Positions 43,319-53,076 of a stretch of 64,000 nt of DNA are shown here, in pieces (positions within the stretch are counted from its first letter, which is position 1; each line of letters starts with the position of its first letter). The stretch is taken from assembly GCA_030068145.1 (NCBI GenBank), contig JAPJBO010000120.1, positions 1 through 64,000 of the forward strand. The letters run 5' to 3'. Source of the stretch: Diplonema papillatum (Eukaryota; Euglenozoa; Diplonemea; Diplonemida; Diplonemidae). A program made the translations under genes and the position numbers. Below the pieces are notes generated by a model that saw only the letters and a program-made list of their open reading frames with translations, made no database searches and had not been told where the DNA came from.

Positions 43319-44890
43319 TCAGAAAAAGACCGACGAGCGCTCGAGGAGAAAATAGGCGCCGTTGAAGAAGAGGAGGTGCGCCCACCCAAGCCACAGGCCA
43401 TCACGGGATAGCGACCAGACGAGCAAAGTCAAAAGAGTGGCAACGAGCGATGTGGCTCGACTGTCATACAGCCAAAGAACCCAAGCCATTGACAGCAGGC
43501 CCCACAAAGCTCTTGAGAATGCGGCTCCGTGCAGGATGCTGGACAGTCGCGGCGCGCCCCCTGCACTGTCCGTTACGAAAAGCTGAACAAGCCCAAGGCC
43601 AACTGAAGCAAACACCGCATCAGGGGCGACACTTGCACCGTCACGAAGCCAGAGGAGGAACAGCGCTCCGGATACGGGGCGCAGGTAGAAGGACTCGCCA
43701 GGTACTTTCCACAGGAAAAAGCCGACACATGAGACGCCAACTAAGAAGAATACCCCGGGTGTCTCGGGGTCTGCCAGTATGAGCACCGCAGTCAAAACGG
43801 AGGCCAGGCGGTTGAACCCGCAGAACGACCCGAGAAAGACGATGATGAAGTAGACAAGGAGCTGCTTGCCGCCGGAATCAGCACCACGCGAAACTTCCCC
43901 AAGCAACGCAGGCTGAACATCGCCGTGCGTCCATGCCATCGTCATCGAGAACCAAACAATCCCCACGAGTACGGGCACCGCGTACTTCGACAGCACGATA
44001 GCCACACGCTTCAGCTCGTTGCTTTCGATGTCATCTTCTTCCCCATCTCGGTTGCCTTCTCCTTTGTTTTGTTCATCATCGGTCACTTTGCCAAAAACGC
44101 GATCGACAGTAACCTGAGGGTCGAAGCTTGCATACTTCACTGTAAACACGTTAAGAGCATGCACTCCCGGCACGCACAACGCGGCCAATACAAAAGTGTA
44201 CAGTGTTCGAGTGTGGCCGACATCCCAAGATATCACTCCTGCCTCGCCGCAAAAAAGGGCAAAAATGCCGCCTGCGACACGCAAGTCCGCCGTGTCGCTT
44301 ACAAGCGCCTCGCCTTGTGCGTAAATGACCGCGAGCGTCACAACAACAGGGATGATGCCGACCAGTGATTCGACAGTGTACGCCTCGGAAGCCAGGATCA
44401 ACGACGATCCTAGCATCACACCACTCAACAACGCTTCCCGAGCGGCTCCTACGGGACCAACGGTTCCTGAACTGTATCGGTCGGCCACACGAAGAGCACT
44501 AACGAGCCCAGCGTACGAGCAGGCTGTTGCTAAACGTCCCTGCACAGGGCCACCACCATCAGTGCCGCCAGCTGCCAGCATCACCATGACAAGAACAGCT
44601 GTGCTTTCAGCTCTGCTCGGGGTGAGGATCCACCACATGTCCCATGTCTTCATTCTGTTTCCGCTGGCGATGTACTTGACGTTGGTGCTCTGCAGGAAGC
44701 ACTGCGCAGCAACCACGAAAACGGTCCATGCTGCTAGTGCGCAGCCGTCGGCCAGCAGCAGCAGCGCAAGAATCGCTGCTGCGGTGCAACCCAGCGCTGT
44801 ACCTTGGTCTGCACCCTGCCATTCTCCCATATTAACCCCGCTGGTTACCCCCGTCCCTGCCCTTGTCCTTGTCCGGTCTGCGCTTTGCAT
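43319..44890 (-). CDS. Polytopic membrane protein, unknown (about 523 aa)
   Basis: Roughly a dozen hydrophobic segments (AAAILALLLLADGCALAAW, YFIIVFLGSFCGFNRLASVL, LLSMAWVLWLYD) with one cytosol-type acidic loop in the middle (EGNRDGEEDDIESNELK). The frame opens with a GTG; the ATG at 44890 (MQSADRTRT) is taken as start, and 44830 (MGEWQGADQ) is an alternative. No transporter signature is recognised. Intronless. Confidence 0.65.
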   Translation of the reverse strand: MQSADRTRTRAGTGVTSGVNMGEWQGADQGTALGCTAAAILALLLLADGCALAAWTVFVVAAQCFLQSTNVKYIASGNRMKTWDMWWILTPSRAESTAVLVMVMLAAGGTDGGGPVQGRLATACSYAGLVSALRVADRYSSGTVGPVGAAREALLSGVMLGSSLILASEAYTVESLVGIIPVVVTLAVIYAQGEALVSDTADLRVAGGIFALFCGEAGVISWDVGHTRTLYTFVLAALCVPGVHALNVFTVKYASFDPQVTVDRVFGKVTDDEQNKGEGNRDGEEDDIESNELKRVAIVLSKYAVPVLVGIVWFSMTMAWTHGDVQPALLGEVSRGADSGGKQLLVYFIIVFLGSFCGFNRLASVLTAVLILADPETPGVFFLVGVSCVGFFLWKVPGESFYLRPVSGALFLLWLRDGASVAPDAVFASVGLGLVQLFVTDSAGGAPRLSSILHGAAFSRALWGLLSMAWVLWLYDSRATSLVATLLTLLVWSLSRDGLWLGWAHLLFFNGAYFLLERSSVFF

Positions 44891-45213
44891 GTCATCGACT
44901 ACTGGATCAAGCACCCAAAGAAGAAGATGGTTCTAGTCTTGGAGTTCGCAGGAGTCGCATGCCGGAGGTGGTGCCTTTAACACGTGCTAATCATTTCGTT
45001 CCCCTCGTACGAAAACAACCGCGCACGCCTCTTCTCGCCCGATTAACCACCAGCGGCTCCGTTCCTCTCCACTGCGAAGACGAAGACGCAGCCTGCGGAC
45101 ACCCTGGTGCTGCACATGCCGTAAACAGCAAAACAAAAACGCAATGTGAAGTCCGACGTGTGCGGCATCGGAACGCACAAACGGAACACTCATACTTTTC
45201 TTCTCCGATCCGT
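44891..45213. other. Intergenic
   Basis: No supported gene. Plus-strand readings across here are antisense to neighbours. Confidence 0.5.
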
Positions 45214-45810
45214 TCAGACGAGCAGGAGCAGTTCATCAAGCAATTCAGGACAAATGCTGACAGCGCCGCAAAACTGCGTGTAACTGAGAGACACGGCGCC
45301 GACCGCCTTCCCTGAAACAAATTGCCAGAGGCCCTCGACTTCTGTTTCAATGATGTTGGTGGCATCGACGCCGATGTCGTCCGGGGCTTCTGTCCCAATC
45401 ACAGCACATAGAAAGTCCTGGCGGACGAGGCAGTTGTCTCTGTCGCGGTCTAGAATGCTGAAAACGACCTGCAACAGCTTCGGTCCTCCGTGCAGAATGG
45501 CCGCTTGTGACGAGAGGAACTCGTGGAAAGTGACAGAACCGTCGCCGTTGAGGTCGTAGCCTCTGAAGAGCTTCTTCGACTGAATCACGGTATCGATACG
45601 TTTGCTTTTCTCGCCGACAACAGAAGTTGTGGTGAGCTTTTCGACAAACTTCTCGAACGCCGACAGGCCCATCTCGCCGCTCGGGGCTGCGGTGTGGAAC
45701 AGCGTGTACATGTGCAGTATTTGTTTGTCAGAGAATCGGCGGTCGCTGGCTTTCCGATACGTCTCCATTTCATATTCTCTCGGTGCGGGTGTACTGGGGG
45801 AGCACCCCAT
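45214..45810 (-). CDS. Myristoylated/palmitoylated EF-hand protein
   Basis: 198 residues from ATG 45810. Begins MGCSPSTP: Gly2 for myristoylation and Cys3 for palmitoylation. One canonical EF-hand loop, DLNGDGSVTFHE (calcium positions D, N, D, S, E), followed 36 residues later by a second, DRDRDNCLVRQD, which has Asp at the last position and is probably weaker. The C-terminal part (IIETEVEGLWQFVSGKAVGA; LSYTQFCGAVSICPELLDEL) fits a degenerate EF pair, like calcineurin-B or NCS-type sensors. Probably a membrane-bound calcium sensor. Intronless. Confidence 0.82.
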   Translation of the reverse strand: MGCSPSTPAPREYEMETYRKASDRRFSDKQILHMYTLFHTAAPSGEMGLSAFEKFVEKLTTTSVVGEKSKRIDTVIQSKKLFRGYDLNGDGSVTFHEFLSSQAAILHGGPKLLQVVFSILDRDRDNCLVRQDFLCAVIGTEAPDDIGVDATNIIETEVEGLWQFVSGKAVGAVSLSYTQFCGAVSICPELLDELLLLV

Positions 45811-46529
45811 TGGAAAGAGGCGTGGGAACACGCCTGTCGTCACACGAGACAAGCAGAGGGTAACGACCCTTTTGCTTTGGGAGGCGGCGGATTTGCCTGG
45901 TAGAAGTTCGCGTTATTCCTGAAGTATTCCAGCATCGAGTATATGACGCAGAACCGAGTAAGAGTGCTGCACGAGAGAGTCGCGCGGTTGTGTGCCTGGA
46001 AAGTCCTAGCCTGGAATTCCTCTCTTCAGCACCGGGTAGCTTTGTATTGCCTGCGGAGTATTAGACGCCTACCTACATTCTAAGTATGACCTCGACCCGC
46101 ATATCGCATCGCTTATGATCACTGCACCACGAAACAAAAAGAAAAGAAAGAGTGATGCAACAGGCTTCGCGGATGAGGCGAGTGTGCTGTGGAGAGGGGG
46201 GAAGCAAGGAAACGCCAAGCAGAGGAAACCGTTTAAGCGTTTTGGAAGTGTACCGATCTTCTATCAAGTAAATCAAGCTGCCAGAAAACAACCAAGTACC
46301 GAGTCGCGCCCCGGCAACTAGTCTAAAAGCAAAAACGTGGCGGCGAAGGAGCAAGGAAAATGCCGAGGATAACCATTCACAGTTTGGAAGTGCACCGACC
46401 TTCAAACTAAAACTAGCGATACTACCCAACTTAGTACCTAGGGACCAAGGCACCCTTTCGTAGAAACAATAACCTAAACTCAATTCAAGGCAGGTCTTCG
46501 CGATGGGGGAGGCCTCACACTGCACCTCA
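45811..46529. other. Intergenic downstream of the FKBP-TPR gene
   Basis: No supported gene. A long minus reading (46645-46073) is out of frame with the FKBP-TPR last exon it overlaps and is rejected. Confidence 0.6.
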
Positions 46530-48965
46530 TCAAGCTTCGGTGCTTTCATTTGTTGGCGGAATGTCTGTGCTGTCCTTGACCGGAGTTTTCGTGTCAGCTT
46601 CTGTTGACACGTGGTCACTCCCTCCTGTCTGTGGTTCCCGGTCACCGCCGCTGCTTTTAGCGAACATTGCTGCGTAAAGATGCTTTTCCTTCGCGTTCTG
46701 CGCCTTCATCTTTTGCTTGAGCTGTGATTGTTGTCAAAGTGCGACGCGCCCAGGGGGTTATGCACTGCAGCCAGGTAACTCACCCAGTAGTAGTAGTAGT
46801 ATGTGTTATCTGCTGTAGCAGCCGGAGACAGCAGGCGCAGGGGGCAGGCCTTGCTTTACTTTTCTCTTCTTCATGGAGACCCGCCCCCGGCATCCCGGTC
46901 CAATCACTGTCGAGAAAGGTTTGCGCCTACTGTGATGAGGTGGTTGACCAGGCCCCCTCGAAGCCTTATACACAACACGGCTACAACACGAGGATGCAGC
47001 CCTGCCTAGGTGTGCACTCAGCAATCAGGCCATTGGCTGCTAAGCACCCCCCGACCGGTCGATTTGCCAATTTTGTGACCCTCTATTCGCCGGGCGGAGC
47101 TGTCAGCGCTGGTTCCGCGTGCATGATGCTGGCGGTTGGGGGATCGGCGACCGCAACTCAATTAAGGTGCGGTGACCAGTGTCGCCACGTGAAGGCCCAC
47201 GCGTGTAACTCACCCAAAAAAAATCGAGAGGTTGGGTTGATTTCCACTACCTCGGATTGGGTTGGGCAGAAGTTTGGTGTCTGTAATCTTGGGTTGGGCA
47301 GAGGTTTTGGGTGTTTGTAGTGGCCTATTCTGGCTGTGCTACAGAAGAAGGGTGAGACCTTTCATCAGAACAATCAACAGTAGGCTAGTCTTCTGGAGGA
47401 GAACACTGGCTGCAGAAGGTTCTGCCTTAGCCACGACATCAGATTCTGAGGCACCATGTACCATACCGTCTCCCAGGGGGCGGTGCCCCCCGGATCCCGC
47501 CTGCATTAAGACTCACCAGAGAAAGTGGGCTCGAAGGAGAAAAATGGGCTGCATAAGGTCCTGGACGCGCCTTTCACGTAAAAAAAAAAAAAAAGGGAGC
47601 ACGGACGCTAAACGTTCAAGCATCGTGTTCTGCAAAGTGCAAGTGCCATCAAGGCAAACGAGCACTGTCTTGTCAAGCAGGGGGAGAGTTTTAATTTGTG
47701 ATGTTTTGGTAGAACACTGCCTCCCATGCAGCAAACCAAGACTGCAGCCTCTGGCTACTACAGTTCAAACTAATACGGCGATGGAATGTCCAGGAGAAGA
47801 AAACGTGGGGTACCTTCGCCATTTCCGCGATCGCTTCTTTGTCGCCGGCATTGTTTTCGAGGATCTTTTCGAGGTCGATGCGTGCCGCGGACCAGCTGTC
47901 GAGAGCTGTGTGCGCCTTGGCTCGCCTGAGAAGCGCTTTTGCGTTGGATGACTCGATATTAAGTGCCTCGGTACACCGGGTAACGACGGCAGCGTAGTCC
48001 TTCTGGAACAGTTGTGCCGCTGCCAAGTTGGTCAAGAGAGCGATGTGGACCGGCCTTACCGCCTTCTTGTCTTCTTCGGACGCATCATGCTCCTCGGAGA
48101 TGTACTCGAGTCCCTTCTCGTACTTCTTGACAGCATTCTGCAGGCGCTGCTTCTTGTACCACATGTTGCCCTGCACTTTCCGCTTCTCGGCCTCGGCGAG
48201 CTGGTCAGCCAAGTTAAGGTTCCACCTCGACCGGGCCGGCTCGAACTTATGAAGCGTGACTTTGTACACGGTTTGCTTCCCTTCGCCTTCGGTAACAGTC
48301 ACCTCCCCTTCTTCGCCGACGGCCATCGACTCGAGGGCCTGTTCGAGCTGCCACGGAACCAGCTCGTCCCCGAGGGTGACCACTGCGTTGTCCATCTGCA
48401 ACTTTTCGGTCGCGTCGTCGTGAGCGGACACGGTCGCAATGGACACTGTGCACGCTGCCTCGTAGGCCGGGCGGTCCCATTTGTCGGACATCTTCAGTAT
48501 TCTCTTCACGATCGACCCGTCCTTCGCCTCGCTGACGTCCTTCGTTTCGATCCACGACACCAGCTCCACTTCGAACTTAAGAGTGGCCTTCGACGGGATG
48601 ACTGGGGGGCGCCCGGCTTCCCCGTACGCGTACTCGTGCGCACACGTGAGGATCGAAGTCTCACCTCGTCGCATGGTTGCCACCCCGATGTCCCACCCTT
48701 TGATGACAGTTCCGGCGCCCAGTTCGAACTCGATGGGCTCTTCGCTCCTGTCAAACTCCATCCCGCCGTCCTCCAGCGAACCAACGTAGCTGACGCGAAC
48801 CGTCGATCCCTTCGGCGGGCGCTGGGTTCCCTCGCCCGCCACGACGCATTCCTTCTTAACACCCCCGTCCTCCGTCAAATTCTGCTTCATGCCCACTTCC
48901 GCGTCCGGAAGAAAGTCGTCGCCGCTTGCAACCGACGTGTCATCGCTGTACCGATCGTTGTCCAT
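46530..48965 (-). CDS. FKBP-TPR co-chaperone (FKBP51/52-like)
   Basis: Exons 48965-47814 and 46721-46530, phase 0, 447 residues; the 1092-bp intron has GTACCC and ATCACAG ends. FKBP domain 1 at about 50-150 (GSTVRVSYVGSLEDGGMEFD, GTVIKGWDIGVATMRRGE); domain 2 at about 165-270 lacks active-site residues; three TPR helical hairpins follow from about 285 (AEKRKVQGNMWYKKQ, LTNLAAAQLFQKDYAA, NAKALLRRAKAHTAL). The short last exon supplies the end typical of this family (AKEKHLYAAMFAK) and an acidic/Thr tail, which is the main evidence for the splice. TPRs of this class bind the Hsp90 C-terminus. In domain 1 the active-site Trp is kept. ATG 48965 (MDNDRYSDD) is preferred over upstream codons that carry short repeats. 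Confidence 0.9.
46722..47813 (-). other. Large intron of the FKBP-TPR gene
   Basis: At 1092 bp it is several times the 130-360 bp of most other inferred introns. It holds a GTA trinucleotide run near 46790, GGGTTGGG repeats at 47230-47320 and an A15-like run at 47579-47594. A dispersed element could have inserted here. Confidence 0.75.
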
Positions 48966-49028
48966 GATGATTGTTCTTTTCGGTGTCGGCTCACGGCAAA
49001 CAAACCTGGGTGCTTGTCGGTAAAAAGT

Positions 49029-49150
49029 GTGTAGCCACGATGATTGACTGACTTCTGGATGAGTTGACGATACATAAAACGCAGTCACGATGAACGACTG
49101 ACTTCTAGATGCGTTGGTACACAATGTGCAGCCACGATAATCGATAATCA
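49029..49150 (+). repeat. Degenerate ~50-bp repeat upstream of FKBP-TPR
   Basis: Two full copies and one partial of a unit containing CACGATGAACGACTGACTTC and GATGCGTTG, at about 49029-49079, 49080-49125 and 49126-49150. It lies within 200 bp of the start codon, in the presumed promoter. Confidence 0.7.
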
Positions 49151-49909
49151 ACGCGCTATCATCCCGTTCTAATTTTGCTTCAGCTGCAACGTCTCGTCAG
49201 GTATCATGTCTCGATGTCTCGGCTCATACAAAGCCCACTCTTCAACGCGGCCCCTGGTCTGGGGATCATATGGTTGTCAGTTGGTGAAGGGAACGAAGGT
49301 TCTACAGTATCTGAGTAACTGAGAGGTGTCGAAGAGCGGGTAGAGAAACGGGGCGGTGACGCTTCCAAAAGCAAGGTTAGTCATACAAGAAAAGGTTCCG
49401 AAGCCATTCGCTTTCAACTTCTTCCATAAGGGAAGATGTTGGAAAAGTGGAAACCCGAACGAGCCGTTCTACATATTTTCGTCCTCGTTTGTGTTCGTTC
49501 GCCATTTCTTGCAAGTTTGCAATGCGCGTGCATGTGGAGAAGGTCCTAATCCGCGCACCTAAAGTGCCCCACGAGCCCGCAGACCAGCGAGGCACCAGCG
49601 CACAAGGAAAAAGGACGTGTGTGGGCTAGAAGAGTAATGGGGAGATTTTAAAGGGACGGGAGGAAGGGGCGTGTGCAACTTCGTCAGTCAGACTTTGGTA
49701 GTGTATGGACGGTGCGTGAAAACGCCGGAAAACGACCGTCCTCAGGGAGAAGGGGGGACGTGCCGCCGAAAGGGAGGGTGCAGTAGAAAAAGATGCGCGA
49801 AAAGCCGGTGAAAGGGCCTGTCTTTTCCTTATCTCGTTTTTCTCCCTGCTTACCGGGCTCGGGGTTACTGGAGCGCAACTGGACGGGAAACGGATGGATG
49901 CACACAAGT
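49151..49909. other. Intergenic
   Basis: No supported gene; presumed 3' flank of the LEA-like gene and FKBP-TPR promoter. Confidence 0.5.
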
Positions 49910-51757
49910 TTAGCTGGCGAAAGACTGGTCAGCTTTCTCGGTGTTGAGGTCGGAGTGCTTTTTGGCAGCGGGGTCGAGGAGGCCACCAGCGGTTTCACGG
50001 GCGCTGCTGCTGTGGATGACCTTTTCATGGACTCCGTGCTGCAGGTTGGCGGCGATTTCTGAGACGTTCACAGCGATGCTGTGAGTTGCCTCGTGCAGCT
50101 TCTCCGCGGCATCCATGATGATGGTTCTCGAGCTGCCTGAACCCTTGTGGTATTCGGGGTACGCAGTACCTGCAGGCTCGACCGCTCGCTTCACAACGAC
50201 CGCGGTGTGGTCAAGCGTCTCGCGGGCATCTGCAGCCACTTGGCCAATCTTCTCCGCAGCGGCATCGATACTCTCTCTCGCCTGTTTCCGACCCTCCTCG
50301 GCTCGCACTTGGGTGGCGTGTCCCACTTCACGTGCTCCCTCTTTTGTGGCGTGCGCCGCGGAGTGGGCACCCTCCTTCGTGGCTTCTGCCAGGTCGCTTG
50401 CCATGTCGCTTGATACTCGCGCAGTGTTGTGGACTGCAACTTGAGTGGCGGCTGCCCAGTGGTGTACTCCCTCTCTTGTTGCTTCCTTCGTGTCGTGTGC
50501 CATGTCGCCAGCGACTTGCGCAGTGTTGTGGGCTGCTTCTTTTGTGGCGTGCGCCGCGGAGTGGGCACCCTCCTTCGTAGCTTCTGCTAGGTCGCTTGCC
50601 ATGTCGCTTGATACTCGCGCAGTGTTGTGGACTGCTTTTTGAGTAGCGTCTGCCCAGTGGTGTACTCCCTCTCTTGTTGCTTCCTTCGTGTCGTGTGCCA
50701 TGTCGCCTGCGACTTGCGCAGTGTTGTGGACTGCTTCTTTTGTGGCGTCTGCCCAGTGGTGTACTCCTTCTCTTGTTGCATGAGCGGCGGTGTGGGCACC
50801 TTCTTTCGTATCGTGCGCCATGTCACCAGCAACTTGCGCAGTGTTGTGGACTGCTACTTTCGTGCCGTGAGCAGCGTTGTCGGCGCCCCTTTTCGTGGCA
50901 TGTGCCAGGTCTTGCGTCATGTCGGTTGTGACTTGTGCTGTGTTGTGTGCAGCTTCGTTGGTAGCACGAGCGGTGTTGTGAGCGCCATCCCGCACGGCCT
51001 GTGCAATGTTGTGAGCGCCTTGCTTTGTGGACTCGACAGCGTTCGATGTGCGCGCATCTTGCCCTGCAGTTTCGGCCGCGTGGGGTCGTGTGGTCAACAC
51101 GCCCTTGGTGTACTCCCACGTGTTGAACACGGCGTCCTGCAGCTTCTCGCCTACAGTTTTCACGTGCTCGTCTTTGACCTGCGCTCTTTCGAGATGTTCT
51201 CCTGCCTGCGGGTGCATGTTTTCGGTAGTTTGCTCGGCGGTGGCCCACGCACTGAGCGCGCGTTCCTTGGCATGCTCAGTGTGGCTGGTCCTGCTGTCGG
51301 GCCTGACCACTTTACTGGCGTCTTCAAGCTTGTCGGCTGCCACTTCACGGACATCGTTCACTGCTTCGTCGGCGCCGTGTTGCGTGTGGGAAATGACGTC
51401 TTTGGTCGACAGCCACGTGTTACTGACTGCATCCTGCAGCTTCTCGGCGATAGACTTTTGGCTCTCAGGCTTCACCTCACTCGCTGCGTCTTGCAGCTTG
51501 TCTCCAACGTACTTGCGCGATTCGTTGGCCTTCGCCTGCGCAACGGCAGGCAACTTCGGTTCGTTGGCCCTGCTTCCCGCCTTGTCCATGTGCTGCCGCA
51601 GGTCCGCCGAAGTAGTGGTTGTAGCCATCTGCCGATCTCCCGCCGCAAACAATCCAGAAGCGGTGTCGACGGTTTTCTGGATGACGAAGTCCAGCCCACG
51701 CGGGTGCGCAGCGTCGCTCGTGTGCCCGTGCGGTGCCGTAGTCGTGTTGGCAGACAT
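49910..51757 (-). CDS. His-rich LEA-like stress protein with 11-residue repeats
   Basis: 615 residues from ATG 51757 (MSANTTTAPHG). The middle, from about residue 250 to 520, is built of 11-residue units such as AHNTAQVAGDM, VHHWADATQKA, VHNTARVSSDM, ASDLAEATKEG. This is the amphipathic 11-mer of group 3 LEA proteins, but with a conserved His near the start of many units. The N-terminal third has longer repeats with EKLQDAVSNTW and KPESQKSIAEK, resembling Hsp12/Awh11-type segments. No signal or membrane anchor. Group 3 LEA proteins are disordered in solution and fold into helices on membranes or on drying; a role in desiccation, cold or salt tolerance is inferred. Alanine-rich, almost no Cys. 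Intronless. A lower-confidence alternative is a coat- or lipid-droplet-binding helix protein. Confidence 0.8.
   Translation of the reverse strand: MSANTTTAPHGHTSDAAHPRGLDFVIQKTVDTASGLFAAGDRQMATTTTSADLRQHMDKAGSRANEPKLPAVAQAKANESRKYVGDKLQDAASEVKPESQKSIAEKLQDAVSNTWLSTKDVISHTQHGADEAVNDVREVAADKLEDASKVVRPDSRTSHTEHAKERALSAWATAEQTTENMHPQAGEHLERAQVKDEHVKTVGEKLQDAVFNTWEYTKGVLTTRPHAAETAGQDARTSNAVESTKQGAHNIAQAVRDGAHNTARATNEAAHNTAQVTTDMTQDLAHATKRGADNAAHGTKVAVHNTAQVAGDMAHDTKEGAHTAAHATREGVHHWADATKEAVHNTAQVAGDMAHDTKEATREGVHHWADATQKAVHNTARVSSDMASDLAEATKEGAHSAAHATKEAAHNTAQVAGDMAHDTKEATREGVHHWAAATQVAVHNTARVSSDMASDLAEATKEGAHSAAHATKEGAREVGHATQVRAEEGRKQARESIDAAAEKIGQVAADARETLDHTAVVVKRAVEPAGTAYPEYHKGSGSSRTIIMDAAEKLHEATHSIAVNVSEIAANLQHGVHEKVIHSSSARETAGGLLDPAAKKHSDLNTEKADQSFAS
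50342..50737 (-). repeat. Tandem 198-bp unit in the LEA-like gene
   Basis: CTTTTGTGGCGTGCGCCGCG recurs at exactly 198 bp (50341 and 50539). 198 bp is six 11-residue units (66 aa). The two copies are nearly identical at DNA level, so this is a recent in-frame duplication. Diverged 33-bp units continue to about 51000. Confidence 0.85.
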
Positions 51758-53076
51758 GGGTGTGGCGGTGCTTGTTTTTTCGAGACTGGAGGTCCTGTGA
51801 ACATGCAATGTGGATAGCCTCCGGCTTTTCTTGGTGCAAAAAGTGTATTGTTTTTGGAAGCGCCGGGCTAGCTTTTTTTTCCTTCCATAAGGTATCAGAC
51901 AGGGACTTATATATGGGTCTGAGAGATTTGGCGGGAAGGTTGGGAGTGCAGTGGGTGAAACTTGGGCACTTGGAATGTTGCCTTTTGGCAGAAGTTTCCG
52001 ACACTTCTCGTCTCACGTTGGCACTGCTGCGTCATGCTCGCCCAGCCAGGTGCTAACTTGGCAGTCAGAACGGCGTCCGCCTTCAGGCTGGTAGGCCCGG
52101 GTTCGAACCGCCCATGACATTGTTCTGGTCGAAGATTGTTTTCGAGGCTTGTTGAGTTTCTGATGTGCCCGAAACTTGCGTTTTTTGCGGAGTTTCTCAG
52201 TATCTCGCGGTATTTGGGAAACGGAGTCGGGGAATCTGGGGGGGTCTCCCCCCAGATTAGTAGTAGCTTAGCAGAGGGCAGTGGCACAGGAAGTGTATCG
52301 CATTTCACTCACAGCGGGTAAAAGACAGCATTAGTCCATGAGCCAGGAGCCGGTTCTACGGGGACACAACTAGTGTCGGGCAATTCACTTCAACTAACTC
52401 CAGCTAAGTGGATTGCATGGGCCATCTATTTTCGAAGCCGGATCATACGTTTTGCTCGCGGGTTCGTCGTCGGATGCCGATATTCTGCTATGGGCAGGGC
52501 CTGATTCGCTCAAACAAGGTGTGAACGTAAATCGGATACTCGGTACCGAACAGACATATCGACGAAGAAGGAACACGATGCGGCGATGGCTCTAAGGAAA
52601 CAATACGAGAAGGATACACACAGATGTCTCGGACGAGTTCTACAGCGAGGCCCTAGGGGAATGTACTAATGACAGCATTTCGAGACCGAAAGTGCTTGCT
52701 CGCGTTGGATGAGATGTGTAGGGGCAAGACGCGATAATGAAACTGATTTGAGCGGTGCGGAGCACAGTAGAGCAGAGCAGGTGCAAAATTGACCGCCGAG
52801 TCGCCCTCCGAGACGCATCCACTAGGAGGCGTTTTCACACACATAATTGCACGCGTGTGTGTATCGTCGACGAGTGTCCCAGAACAGGTTTTCAACCGGT
52901 TTGCATGGTTTGCATCGTCGAGGAAGGGGGCTCTACGACAGAAAAGGCAAGCAACGGGCGTCGAGAGCTAGTTGTTGCCCTGCCTGCGAAGCCTCACTTA
53001 GCACTCGCCTTTTGCCGGAGGCGATCGCAGACCGTGTGTCGACGGCGAAAGGTGAGATGAGATGACGACGCCCGTC
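51758..53076. other. Intergenic with a tRNA-like remnant
   Basis: About 1.3 kb upstream of the LEA-like gene. No gene is supported. It contains the tRNA-like sequence at 52052-52115. Confidence 0.55.
52052..52115 (+). other. tRNA-like remnant (possible SINE head)
   Basis: TTGGCAGTCAG at 52059 resembles a pol III A box and GGTTCGAACC at 52100 a B box; the 41-base spacing is that of a tRNA gene. The arms do not pair as acceptor or T stems, so it is not a functional tRNA. It could be the head of a tRNA-derived SINE or a decayed tRNA gene. Confidence 0.35.

Noticed and set aside
46073-46645. 190-codon minus frame
   Set aside because: It overlaps the last FKBP-TPR exon in another frame; the family-typical end is in the FKBP-TPR frame.
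48012-49034. 340-codon plus-strand frame
   Set aside because: Antisense shadow of the FKBP-TPR gene.
50627-51817. 396-codon plus-strand frame
   Set aside because: Antisense shadow of the LEA-like repeats.
52052-52115. A functional tRNA gene
   Set aside because: A and B boxes have the right spacing, but acceptor and T stems do not pair; kept only as a tRNA-like remnant.
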